DNA of 64,000 nucleotides from Linum tenue. Taxonomy: Eukaryota; Streptophyta; Magnoliopsida; Malpighiales; Linaceae. The notes under the pieces are model-generated. The model did not search any database and was not told the origin of the DNA. It worked only from the letters and a program-made list of their open reading frames with translations. Positions 25,847-36,481 of the stretch are shown one piece after another; within the stretch, counting starts at the first letter, position 1; the number at the start of each line of letters is the position of its first letter. The DNA is taken from the NCBI GenBank assembly GCA_946122785.1, contig CAMGYJ010000002.1, positions 70,845,724-70,909,723 on the forward strand. The letters are read 5' to 3'. Position numbers and translations under genes: made by a program.

Positions 25847-25847
25847 A

Positions 25848-26327
25848 TCTCCGCGTGCTGCTTCGGTATCACCAGTCGATTCAGCTTCCCGACGTCGCTC
25901 GGCGTCACCACTTTGTCGAACATGTGCTCCTTCTCTATCGGCATCGCCGTCGAAGACGGTCCAGCTCCGCGGTGGAGATCGGGATCCGCATCGCTCGAGC
26001 TCCCGAGGGACAGGTCCACGAAGTCGAGCCGCCGGTCGTCGAAATTGAAGGCCACAGAGGACGGGGCGGCGACGGCGTGGTGGTGGTGGTGTTGAGGGAG
26101 GAAGTTTTGGTACTGGATAGCGGAAGGAGATGCAGCAGCAACATAAGAAGAAGATTGAGAGGAGGGATCGTTGTAACTGGAAGGGAAATGGAGATTGGGG
26201 GTTGGAATTGCGGAAGCAACACCATAGTCGTCTTCTTCTTCAGCAGATTCAGGGGGTCGGGTTTGGGGTTGGGTCGATTATTGGGTTGGTTTGCGGGTTG
26301 GGTAGGGAAGGGTGACATGGCGGGCAA
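25848..26327 (-). pseudogene. Captured NGATHA/RAV-type B3 transcription factor fragment
   Basis: On the minus strand, a His-rich low-complexity part is followed by [20 protein letters not shown] and then [20 protein letters not shown] and IPKQHAE, the start of the B3 DNA-binding domain of NGATHA/RAV-like factors. The domain breaks off after IPKQHAE, where the GST fragment begins out of frame, with a TGA two codons later. The upstream portion runs into the terminal repeat, which itself includes proline/asparagine-rich coding-like text. It is a fragment captured by the Pack-MULE, not a functional gene. Confidence 0.88.
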
Positions 26328-26575
26328 ATCTGACGTGGCGGGTCAGGTAGTTATTTTTTAGGGTTAAAATAGGCTGACTGTGATTTTCTGTTAGCCATGT
26401 CATCACTTAACGGTCGTCATTAATGGAGTCTAACGGAGGTTAACGGAGAGTGACCGAACTTGGACTGTTCAACTAATTTAAGCGACTACTAATGGAATAA
26501 ATCAATTTTAGTGACCAAACGTGAGATTTTGTAGCAATTCGAGTGACCAAACTTGCAATTAAGCCTTAAAATGAC

Positions 26576-29100
26576 ACTAGATTTGTGCCCGACATTGGCC
26601 GGGATGCGTTTCATTCGATTATCATATAAATTTATACTTAAATGATTTTGGATATTATACTTAGATTTATACTTAAATTATTTTGGATATTTATCTTTTT
26701 TCATTGAAAAATATTTGTCAAAAGTAATTTGGTTTGTGTTATTTAAATGCAGGTTTATGGAATTTTAACCAACCACTCAATATTTGGTGGATAATTTTGT
26801 GTTGAAAATAGACCGTACATTTTCATAATCAAAATACATAACTCTTAATTTATGCATATTAGACATTGAATAAATTGGCCATAAGCATATACAATGTGAT
26901 AGTTTGATCCTGTTGTAATTTTGTAAAAACATCTTGCAGTTGGAGCTTTTAGAAAAAAGTAATTTATAAAAAAGCAATTTAGTGTATGGCTAATAAACTA
27001 TAAGAAATACTTTTAATATTAGAAGTAGAAGTATCATTGAATAATAAATATATTTCAAATATAAAAAGTAAATATATATTATTATATTATATAATTTTTT
27101 AAAAATTTAAAATGATATAATAAAAGAAAATTATAATTTTTGGAAACAGAATATAAAAATGTTAAGAAACATCTTGCACTTGCATAAAAGCTTCTCGTAT
27201 AAAATGGTGGCTGCTACCTACACTCTACTCTCAAATGGTGGCTGATTTTGTGTATATGGGTAATGCAAATCAAGTCCTGCCGTGGGTAAAATAATATGAA
27301 AAAGAATCTACGTACGGGCTCGTTTGTTTGTTGGATTTGAAAATGAGTGTTTTGTATTTTGAATTTTTTTGGATTTACGATGATTTGTTGCATTTTGTAT
27401 CTGAAAGATAACATTGTTTGTTTAGTTGATTTTTTTTTATCATGGATTCAGGGCTCGTTTGGAGAATATGAGTATAAATCTTATAGATTGTCAACAATAT
27501 AAATATTCTAAATTTTTAGATTATTAAAAATAGGTTTTAAAAAGTTTATTGTTTGGTAATTGTGATTGTTAACGTTGAATAAACATAAAAATTATAATTT
27601 TATATTAAATAACATGTTTATCTTTAATAAAAAAATTAGAGTGGTTCCAGATATACTGAATAATTTGTTGATGAATATATTTAATGTGATAAAAATATAT
27701 AAATTGATTTTTTTTACGGTAAATATATAAATTGATTTACTTGATTGAATCCTAACACTTATTTATAGAGATTCTCCATCTAAACATGCTCCATCCAAAA
27801 TTTCTAGCTCTACGAGAAAACTTAGGGAGGATATTTTTGTCATGTATTTGTTATAAAAAAATGTAACAAACTCTACGCATAAACCCTATAAAAGTGACTA
27901 TTGCTCTAAAAAAAGTTATTTCTTAATAATTAAATAATTGACAAGTAAGTAAGAGACTATTATCACTTTTCACGCCTCAACTAATTATTATATTTTCTAT
28001 TTGATAAATCATTTAAAAATAAAACTATTATCACTAAACACAACTCAACTAATTATTATTTCTTTTCTTTGATAAATCATTTAAATAATAAATAGCATTT
28101 TAAATCTTAAAATCTTACGCTTTTAGGTTATCAAAACTGACTACATTTTGTGCAATAATGCAGTCAATGCGTTTTAAAGGTTGAAAGTTTATGCATTTAC
28201 GCTTCTAGGTCACCAAAACGCTTCTAACTAGAATCATGCTTTGAATGTGTTGGTTAGAACACCAAAAATCCCAACAGAATTAAGATTTTTGAAGATAATC
28301 AATGATCTCCAACAACAGATGTGACTAGAATGAGGTGAATTCTTTGTTGTGAAAATTATTTTTCCTATATGGTTAAGTTTAGGTATTGTTTGTTTGTGGG
28401 ATTTGGCTTCCAAATCCCAAGCGTCAAGGAGTTGGCACTAACCCATCGTTTGCTAAGGGACACAAATCCGTGAGGCCACAAATTTGCAAAGACCATATTT
28501 CATTTGGGATTTGATAATGGAAGGCAAAATTATGAGACAAATCAATCATAAACCTATGGTAAAAATTAACTTAACAAACAATGTTACCAATCATTTTTGT
28601 ATACCTATAATACTGTGCCATAAAGTTTATTATGAGTTGATATTCCTTCCATGAGCCCTATAATTTTAACTTCAACCAGAATCTGCATATATAGAAGACA
28701 ATGATTACAAAGTAATAATATGTATTATGAATGCTCATTTTTTATTTTCTCAACAATTGAATAATTTGACTTTCTTAATGGCCAACTATATTGGTATTTT
28801 TAAAAATTGATAGAATTATTTTTTAATTCGCATGACATTAACATATAATCATGACGCGAATATAAAAGAACAAGTTTTGATTTTTAATAGAATAAAATAT
28901 ATGTAAAGTCTGGTGGTAGTTCAATTCAACTCGAATAGTTGTACTAGTAGCAGAAGGTCTTTAGTTCGACCTCTGACACTTAAATACAACCAATAATAAT
29001 AATTTCGTTTACAAAAAAAAAAAAAAAAAAAAAGAGTAACCACCGGCACCGAGAAACACGGGCTGATCTCCAATGCTTACGTGTCATAGGTAATCTAAAA
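26576..29100. other. AT-rich intergenic DNA with MITE fragments
   Basis: No gene is supported. Two patches resemble the Harbinger MITE found at 34854-36481: 27312-27440 (ctcgtttgtttgttggattt) and 28383-28535 (tgtttgtttgtgggatttgg), each keeping one end only. A run of about 22 A lies at 29010. The rest is AT-rich and degraded. Confidence 0.45.
28383..28535. mobile_element. One-ended relic of a Harbinger MITE
   Basis: The sequence tgtttgtttgtgggatttgg, then ccaaatcccaagc, then ccatcgtttgct and cacaaatccgtg follows the order of motifs seen in the right half of the MITE at 34854-36481 read in reverse. Only one terminus is found and no target duplication, so this is an old truncated copy. Confidence 0.5.
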
Positions 29101-29106
29101 GTTGTT

Positions 29107-29115
29107 TATAAATAG
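29107..29115 (+). promoter_or_regulatory. TATA box of the NSF-A gene
   Basis: The motif tataaatag stands about 30 bp before CT-rich leader-like sequence (accaaccctcttctccc). It would place the transcription start near 29140, with two non-coding exons (about 29140-29235 and 29304-29425) before the coding exon at 29571. Assigned from motif and spacing only. Confidence 0.5.
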
Positions 29116-29570
29116 GATCGGTCGAAGATGATAAAAGACAAACCAACCCTCTTCTCCCTTCCGTACTTGCTCTCTGTTCGTTCTCCTCTACTACTACTTC
29201 TCATCTCGATTATCTTCGTCGGCAGTCAAACTGTTCGTGACTCTCACATGTTTTTGTTCTTGTTGATTTTTTCATTGATGCCTTCCCCTTCACTTATTGC
29301 AGAGAAGTTCATCGGAAATCGAAGCTAAAGTACTATACGAGATCTGCAACGACAACGGAGTCCGCGGGCGGTTTACGATTCCACCGAATCTTCCACCTCT
29401 GTTCTGTTCCGTTCCATCGTTGAGGTAACCCCTGCTCTCTAATTTCTGATTTCTGCGAGACAAACCCATTCTCTAATGTTCCCTTTTGGGTGCAAATAGC
29501 ATGTACCCTTAACCCTAATGTACTTTGTTGTATATCTAAAGCCCATCATTCCTTTCAATTGTTCCCCAAG

Positions 29571-32500
29571 ATGTCTGTGCCGGCTACAATGAGAGTAACC
29601 AAGATTCCTTCCATGGATCTCACGATGACGAACCTCGCCTACTGCTCCCCTGCTGATCTCCACCACTTTGCTGACATGGGGACAGAGCTTTTCATGGCCT
29701 TGCTTGCCGACAGAGTCATTCTTAATCTTGCATATCCTTTCAAGCTCGACTCTTTTTTTTTTTTTTTTCGCTTTCTTTACAATCAGGCAAAACTAATCGT
29801 TGAGCAACTTGGTTTAAACAAGTAAAATTTGGTATGCTCTGAACAATTAGGTGTTGTTTGGGGAAGGGTTTTGGTTGTGGGAAGGAAATTCTATTTACCG
29901 CTTTTGTTTCCATGCTTGTGTGAATTATGAAAGATTTGGTTGGAATCATCTAGTTGCTGAGTGAAAGAATTTTTTTTTTTGGTAGAAGAAAGAAACTTTC
30001 AGCTCCTACATTGTTACGATGTTTCTGTCGACTGATGTGTTTAATGTTGTGGCATTGTCTTGCATTTTTACTGGCTTTGTCATAGAGATCTTGAAGGTCA
30101 CTGTATTTTTTGCATCTTTGTTTGGTAAATTCTGATGTATCTGCCGGGATTGAACACTTTCTTAACTAGTCTTACTTCCCATCAAAGCGTTGAGAGAGGG
30201 CATATTGCGCTCAATGGTGCTCAGCGTCGGTGTATTAAAGTTTCTTCTGGTGATGAAGTTTCTGTCAGCAGGTGATTGTTCCTTTTTGATTTCTTTGTAC
30301 TAGTGTTTTGAAGTTGAAAAATAGTATCTTATTCGTCCACGGTATCTCCTGAAGGTTCATCCCTCCCAATGACTTCGACCTTGCATTGCTCAAGCTCAAG
30401 CTGGAATTTGTGAAGAAGGAAGCAAGTAGAACTGAACAGGTATATGCGCACTGGTAGGAATGAATGTGATCAGGTTGTGGCAGGTCCTGAGTATTTGGCC
30501 TGTGGGTTGTTTTTTAAATTGATTGTGAAACAACACATGCTTTACGAAAATGGAAAAGGATGACATGATTAATAAAGCCAAATAATTTAAGAGATTGGGC
30601 CTCTCATGTAATAGTAAGTACATTAATGTCTAGGTGTGGTGTAATTGGATATGCATGATTTGATTTGTAGCAGTTATGTACAAGGGATCAAAAAATGCGT
30701 GCGGTTAGGTCGAATTCAGTTCCTATGCATTAATATATACATATATCAGATCATAGTACTGTAATGAGTTGTTTACTATTGATCTTATTACTACATACAA
30801 CATAACTGGATTAACACAGGTTCTTGCTTTCTGTTAGGTTGATGCTGTTGTGCTGTCCAACCATCTTAAGAAAATATTTATGAACCAGGTGAAGCCCAGT
30901 CTTTAATTTCTTGGTTCTTGCTAAGGGATTGATCAAACTACTCTTATGCATGTCTGATCAAACTTCTCTTTACTGCTATAGAGATATTTTAGAAGTTTCC
31001 TTGGATAAGATAATGTCATTCAGGGATGTATTATTGTATTACGAAGTAATACTAGAATATGATTAGTTCTTGCTCAATAAGTTTATGACTCCTACATATA
31101 CGAAGAATTTTGTACAGATCTCACATGCTTGTATATAGAGTTATTTGATTATTTCGGTTGCTTGTTTGGGTGGATTCTCGAAACCTTTTATTGAGAGGAT
31201 TTTCAAGTGAAGTCCTGCAGCTGGATTGGAGAGTCAGCCCCTAACTAGTCCACTTTTCTACTGTTCATGAAATTTCCAGCAACTAGTTTACTTCTTTGAC
31301 TATGAAACCCTAGGTACATCATTTAAATACTTCATGTGATCGAATAAATTTGGGTCTAACGTTTGATGAAATATAGAGTAATTCTTGTCTGCATGCCTTT
31401 GATGATTGGTTTGTAAGAAACAAGAATTAGAGGAAGGCGTTAAAAACTTAAAATATATTGTGCGAATCTTGTTTTTTGCTGGTTAGTGTATCTGGCACTC
31501 AGTGCTGTGGAATATAAAGAGATCAATAGTTTATACCTAATGCCACTGACTGTGAATGTGCTGAGGAAAATATGCGTGATGCAAATGTTTACTGGTGTCA
31601 TTTGATTTTTATCATTTGCTACATTGAGAAATGTTCTCTGGTTAATTTTCTTGTTCATTGCAGGTTATGAGTTCAGGGCAAAGAGTAACATTTGAGTATC
31701 ATATGACTGCCTACATTTTTACCGTTAATCAAGTTATTATGAAGGGCCAAGAAAATTCTGGTGATGTTGAAAGAGGGATGATTTCTATCGACACCTCCTT
31801 CATCTTTGAAGCAGCAAATACTAGTAGCATAAAGGTTAAACTCCTGATTTCTTTTGGAATAGATATGATTACTACATACGATTCTCTCGGTCTTACGTTG
31901 TTAAGAATTCTAAGATAGTATCGAAGTCGCTGACTAGTTTCAACTTGGTCCCCTTCCTGTTTTCTCGTATTATGGTTTAGGACTTTATAAATTTGCTGGG
32001 TTATGCATTCATCTATCTTGATCTCTACTGAACTTTATTTACAGTTTGTCAATCAACATGAAGCAGCCAGTAGCAATATCCTTAAGGGTGACGTCAATCC
32101 ACAATCACTCGGCATTGGTGGCTTGGGTGAACAGTTTGCATATATATGTCGAAGAGCCTTGCTATCTCGTTTTGTCCCTCTTCAGATGTTTCACAAGTAA
32201 TAAAATTTGGATATCAACTTATCAAAACAGATGTTATGTGCATTATATATATGCGCTGCTCTCTGTTGACAAATGTCAATGTGGTAATCTAGGTTGGGGA
32301 TTAACCATGTGAAAGGCTTGCTGCTTTACGGACCTCCTGGAACAGGAAAAACTCTGATGGCTAATCAGATCGGGAAAATATTGAACGGAAAGGAACCTAA
32401 GGTGGATCTAGCTTAGTTGCATGTCATTTGTTTCTGCTGCGAGGTTTTGCTGCTTTGCAATCACCTATGTGGAACAAAAAGTTTTTTTTTATCTACATAA

Positions 32501-34297
32501 TTTAGGAGCTTTCCATTGACGAAACCAATGAACTTGCTGAGACGTTTCCCTCTTTCAATGGAATCCGTTCCAGGTTGTTCGTGGTCCTGATATCGTTAGT
32601 GAGATGATTGGTAAAACTGAAAAGAATATTAGAGATCTGTTTGCAGATGCCGAAAATGATCAACGGAAGCGTGGTAAGATCCCTCTGTCTTCAGGTGCTT
32701 CTGGCATGACATGATCTCTTGTGATAACTGGATTGGGTAAATGTTTCCTTTCAGGTGATCAAAGTAAACATCATGTGATAATCTTTGATGAAATTGATGC
32801 TATATGCAAGGTAAAGTACTAGCCAAGTTTGCCCTGGATGCAGTGTTTCTTAAACTTTAGTTGCAGTAGTGATGAAATCTAGATCACAACGATATGGTAA
32901 TGAAATTTTATCCCTTGAAATGGTTTAAAATTCTTCCTATGAAATTATCCTAAATGCGGATTAAACACTTTTGATTTTCAACTGTTAACCTATTAATTAT
33001 TCCTTTTTGTCGTAATTGTCTGGCCTTTTCTGTTAGTATATAATTTTTTTGTGTCCATTCCTGGATATCATTTATTAGTTTAACTTTGCAGATGGGAGGA
33101 TCAACAAGGGCTGCTGAAGTAGCTCGTCACCGCATCGTACAGCAGTTGGCTACAAAGGTAAACTGTAGAGTGGTTGGTTGCTGTCTTTACTAAACGCCTA
33201 AACATAGTATAAATTGTTACATCATTGTTTCTCTATGAATTCTAGATGGATGGTATGAAGGCGCTGAACAATATCTTGCTTATTGGAGTGACCAATAGAA
33301 AGGATTTGCTCCCCGAAGAACTATTAAGGTTTTTCTCTCTTCAGTTGCATATTTTTGGTATACACTGTCCCTTTACATCTGACCCGTCATCAGAATGGCT
33401 TAGTCACGATTTCCATTTAGACTGGTTGGATATTGAAATAATTTTTTTTAGATAGTTGAATCACTTTCAAGCGTTTGTCATACAAGGGCTGCTCCATGAC
33501 ATTCTGCTACTTGATATTATTTATCACATATTTCGCAACTATAATCTATACCATGTCAAACTGAGGTACTGCTATGTTGTATCATCAAGCCCTAGAAGCA
33601 TTGTATATAAAATTCTGGCTACTGTCCCTGATCAAATTTGTTTGCTGGTGTATAGACCTGGCCGGTTCGAGCTTAAAGTGAAGTTTAGCCTTCCTGATGA
33701 AAGTGGTCGCCTCCAGATTCTCGAGATTCTTACAGACAACATGGAGAACTCCTTTCTTGCTCCTGATGTGAACCTTCAGGAGCTTGGTACGTGTTTCTGA
33801 TGTCTGCATATCATCCCTAGTTAGGGTCACGGCTGGACGGAAAAAACTCGTCCACCACCAATACTCGTTCATTAGTTGAGCTAAATCTTGTTTTGCTCAT
33901 GAGTTGGCTCGTTTGTGACGTCAAGTAGCCAAGTTCATAGAGTACCTTATGAGCAAATCGAGTTTGTTTGTTGGTAATTTATAATACTTGTCCTCTTTGT
34001 ACAGCTGCTCGCACAGAGAAGTACAGTGGTGCAGAGCTTGAAGCTTTGGTGAATAGTTCTGTGTCGTGTGCTTTCAACAGAGCGTCAAGTGTCCATCCGA
34101 CGAAGATGGGTTTTGATGAAGAGAGTTTTAAAATCACAATGGAAGATTTCTTGCATGCACTGCACCCATTAGCGTCCAGGTAATCTCTGTGAACTGAACA
34201 AAATGATTTATTTGTAATCGCGCTTAGTCGATCAACTTGTAACTCTTTTTATCCGTCTTTCAGGCCTAGTGGAATGATGGATTTCCAATCAACATAA
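29571..34297 (+). CDS. NSF-like vesicle-fusion ATPase lacking the D2 domain (NSF-A)
   Basis: NSF is the AAA+ hexamer that, with alpha-SNAP, disassembles SNARE complexes. Coding exons: 29571-29731, 30176-30271, 30355-30439, 30838-30888, 31664-31834, 32045-32196, 32293-32401, 32574-32673, 32755-32810, 33092-33157, 33246-33328, 33656-33786, 34005-34179, 34264-34297. They total 1470 nt, 489 residues, all phases closing. Domains: N domain ([10 protein letters not shown]...[15 protein letters not shown]) and D1 with Walker A GPPGTGKT, Walker B IIFDEIDA, sensor TNRKDL and arginine fingers LLRPGR. After [10 protein letters not shown] the protein ends; canonical NSF (about 740 residues) continues into D2. 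The pore-loop K(F/Y)VGE is EMIGK here, so the aromatic is missing. Intron 1 is AT-AC U12-type. No D2 remnant lies downstream before the LINE relic. Either a functional short paralogue or a decaying duplicate. Confidence 0.87.
29732..30175 (+). other. AT-AC U12-type intron in NSF-A
   Basis: The 5' splice site ATATCCTTT matches the U12 consensus exactly. Near the 3' end ttcttaactag resembles the U12 branch site and is followed by cttac at the AC acceptor. Joining 29731 to 30176 gives [18 protein letters not shown], which aligns with the plant NSF N domain and keeps frame; no GT-AG alternative does. Minor-spliceosome introns are rare in plant genomes. Confidence 0.85.
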
Positions 34298-34644
34298 TCA
34301 AATTATTATTGAGAGGGCCATGGAGATCTGACATTAAGGAGAATGTACGATCTGACAATAAAGGGATCGTTTGTTGGTCCGTTCAAAATTTTGATTTTGA
34401 AAAGTGAAGAATTAGTGACCAGTTTGGATTATTATAGATTTCATAAGATTGTTGTTTAGTTGGATTGTGTGAATTATTATTTATAACAGTAAAAATAAAG
34501 TTATCATATGATTTTTATTCAACTTCTTTTCTTTATCTTTTTTTTTTTTTTTTTTAATTTATAGCATTCTTATTCCAGGCATGGCAGTGGGTTGGGTTGT
34601 TGTATATCCATTCCCATTATGAAATCTTTGAAACATCCCATGGT
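34298..34644. other. 3' flank of NSF-A
   Basis: This is AT-rich sequence with a long T run near 34540 and a patch (gatcgtttgttggtccg at 34365) that resembles one end of a small MITE. No trace of an NSF D2 domain is seen. Confidence 0.5.
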
Positions 34645-34853
34645 TGAAAGTAGGTGATAGAAACAGCGGATTTTTTCATCAAATGGCAAACTATAGAAGG
34701 AAATTCAACCACATTGGTTGAATTAAAATCAATTGGGAGCTTGCTAACAGAGAAGAGGCTGTTTCGCAGGACATTCTTAGCTTCTATCAGAATCTCTCTC
34801 AGGAAGATATCGTTGACCGCCCTTTTCCAGGCGTGTTCATTGACAAACAACTA

Positions 34854-36481
34854 GGGGTCGTTTGCTTGTTGGATTTGAAAAATGAGGGTTTTGGTCAATA
34901 AAAATCTTGGGATTTATGTTGGATTTAGGCAAAATTCATGTGTAGCCAAAACTTTGACGTTTGTGACAATAATAACCACTTTTGAGAAAATATCAATAAT
35001 AGCCAAAATTTTAAAAGTTTGATGACAATAATAGCCATTTTCGTTACATAGTTTAACGGCGTCAGTGACACCGTTGGTCAAATTAACGGAATGATGATCT
35101 GGCTGCCAACTCACTTTCTCTTTCTTTTCCACCTCAACATTCACTGACAGCTAGACGACACGTCATTTACAAAAGAAAAAAAAAATCGTTAAAATATTCC
35201 AAATGAAAATGTTTATCTTTTTTATTATTAATTACATAAATAAATAAAAAAAAAAAAAGAGATGAACTCTCCGTCTCTTAATCCCCTTCTTCATCTTCTC
35301 CAATTCAACTCCCTGCCCCCTATTCTTTCGAGAATCAAATCCAGTATCTCCCATTGATCGACCAACGAACCAAGCGACCAGTGAACCCTGCTTCTCCAGA
35401 TCTGATATGTCTTCTTTGGTTCTTGTTCTTCTACGAACGAAACCCAAACACAAACAAGGCTGAAAACGACCATCCAGAGCTTTTACTTTCAAGATCCTGC
35501 CGCTTATGCCGTCCGCGTCGCCTCCGATGAATCACCTTCCTCTTATGCCTTCCGACGCCATCGCTAGCCGCTTCTTCTTTCACAGATCTTGAATAGCCCC
35601 AGAAATCAAAAGTGAATCGACCTGGGTTTTCAATTTTGGGTTCCCAAGAGGTTTCTCGATCCCTCTCTGTTTCTCTTTGCTCTGTCTGCACCCTTCTCCT
35701 AGCTCTGCCCGAATCCCGGCGACGCCGTGGAATCCGTTGTTGACGACGCCGATACCAACGACCTTGGCCACTGTTCTCATGGTTGCGCCTCCTCCCATTG
35801 TGGTAATCGATCAGTAGAGGAAAGGGAGGGAAACTGGAAAAGGAAAATCCCTAAATTGAGAGAGTGAATGAATCGCGAGGGGAGAGGGAGTGATTTATTG
35901 CGTTGGGGAAAATAAAACGCAAGAAGAGGAAATCTCATAGGCTGGGAAAGGGAAAGTAAGAGAGATAGGAGAGTGAAAATAGAAAAAAGTATTTAATTTA
36001 TATTTATTTTCCACCTCATATTTTAAATTATTAATTGTCGTCAACTCAGCCACTCCGTTAGTCCAGTCAGCCATTTGGTTAACACCGTCAAAGAATTGGA
36101 CGGAAGTGGCTATTTTTGGTATTTAGCCAAAAGTGGCTATATTTGGCAAAACCATCAAATTTTGGCTACACAAGTGTATTTTGCCTTGGATTTATTGGAT
36201 TATGGATTTGAAGAGTCTAATGTTTGCATGATAGATTTGATGATGGATTTGTGATGGATTTGTTAAATAAATAACTAACCATCAAGGATTTGCAAATCCC
36301 AAATCAATATGTGGGATTTACAAGTTCGTGGGGTCCACGAATTTGGTTCCAAAATAAAGACCAAATCCGTGGACCCCACGAATTTAGAACCCTTCAACAA
36401 ACAATGGACTTATGTTAAATCCATCAAGCTTGGGATTTGGGTACCAAATCCATGACCCAAATCCAACAAGCAAACGACCCC
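34854..36481. mobile_element. PIF/Harbinger MITE inserted in the LINE relic
   Basis: Terminal inverted repeats of about 24 bp: GGGGTCGTTTGCTTGTTGGA... at 34854 and the complement ending at 36481. The LINE reading frame is interrupted exactly here (FIDKQL before, REDEDV after). The duplication is short (CTA, or TA), consistent with PIF/Harbinger. Without the nested MULE it would be about 360 bp. Its ends are shared with the fragments at 27312 and 28383, so the family was once active in this genome. Confidence 0.88.
34928..36185. mobile_element. Mutator-like element nested in the MITE, with possible captured gene piece
   Basis: A perfect 9-bp target-site duplication ttggattta (34919-34927 and 36186-36194) flanks inverted ends GGCAAAATTCATGTGTAGCC and, on the right, the complement of a ggctacacaagtgtattttg-type end. 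The 1258-bp interior has a block with coding-like composition at about 35260-35830. On the minus strand it contains an ATG-started frame beginning MGGGATMRTVAKVVGIGVVN (from 35798), followed by other open stretches. I do not recognise the parent gene. This could be a Pack-MULE. Confidence 0.9.

Larger units (their letters stand above)
25177..26565. mobile_element. Pack-MULE with about 315-bp terminal inverted repeats
   Basis: Both ends carry the same sequence inverted, starting GGCTTAATTGCAAGTTTGGT, over about 315 bp (25177-25490 and 26250-26565) with scattered mismatches. A 10-bp target-site duplication ctaaaatgac / ttaaaatgac (25167-25176 and 26566-26575, 9 of 10) fits Mutator. Between the repeats lie fragments of two unrelated host genes, both on the minus strand (listed separately). 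No transposase is present. Such elements move with help from an autonomous MULE and shuffle gene pieces. Confidence 0.93.

Noticed and set aside
29128..29328. Upstream ORF as the true start of NSF-A
   Set aside because: It has a hydrophobic sequence unlike any NSF N terminus. The AG just before ATG 29571 and the NLAYC homology fit a start at 29571 with non-coding upstream exons.
29740..29825. Reading NSF-A exon 1 through to the stop at 29823
   Set aside because: The text after LNLA is poly-Phe from a T run and has no homology; the U12 intron explains the break.
34298..34644. Possible D2 remnant of NSF-A
   Set aside because: I looked for the D2 P-loop (GPSGSGKT-like) and surrounding conserved text on the plus strand and saw none.
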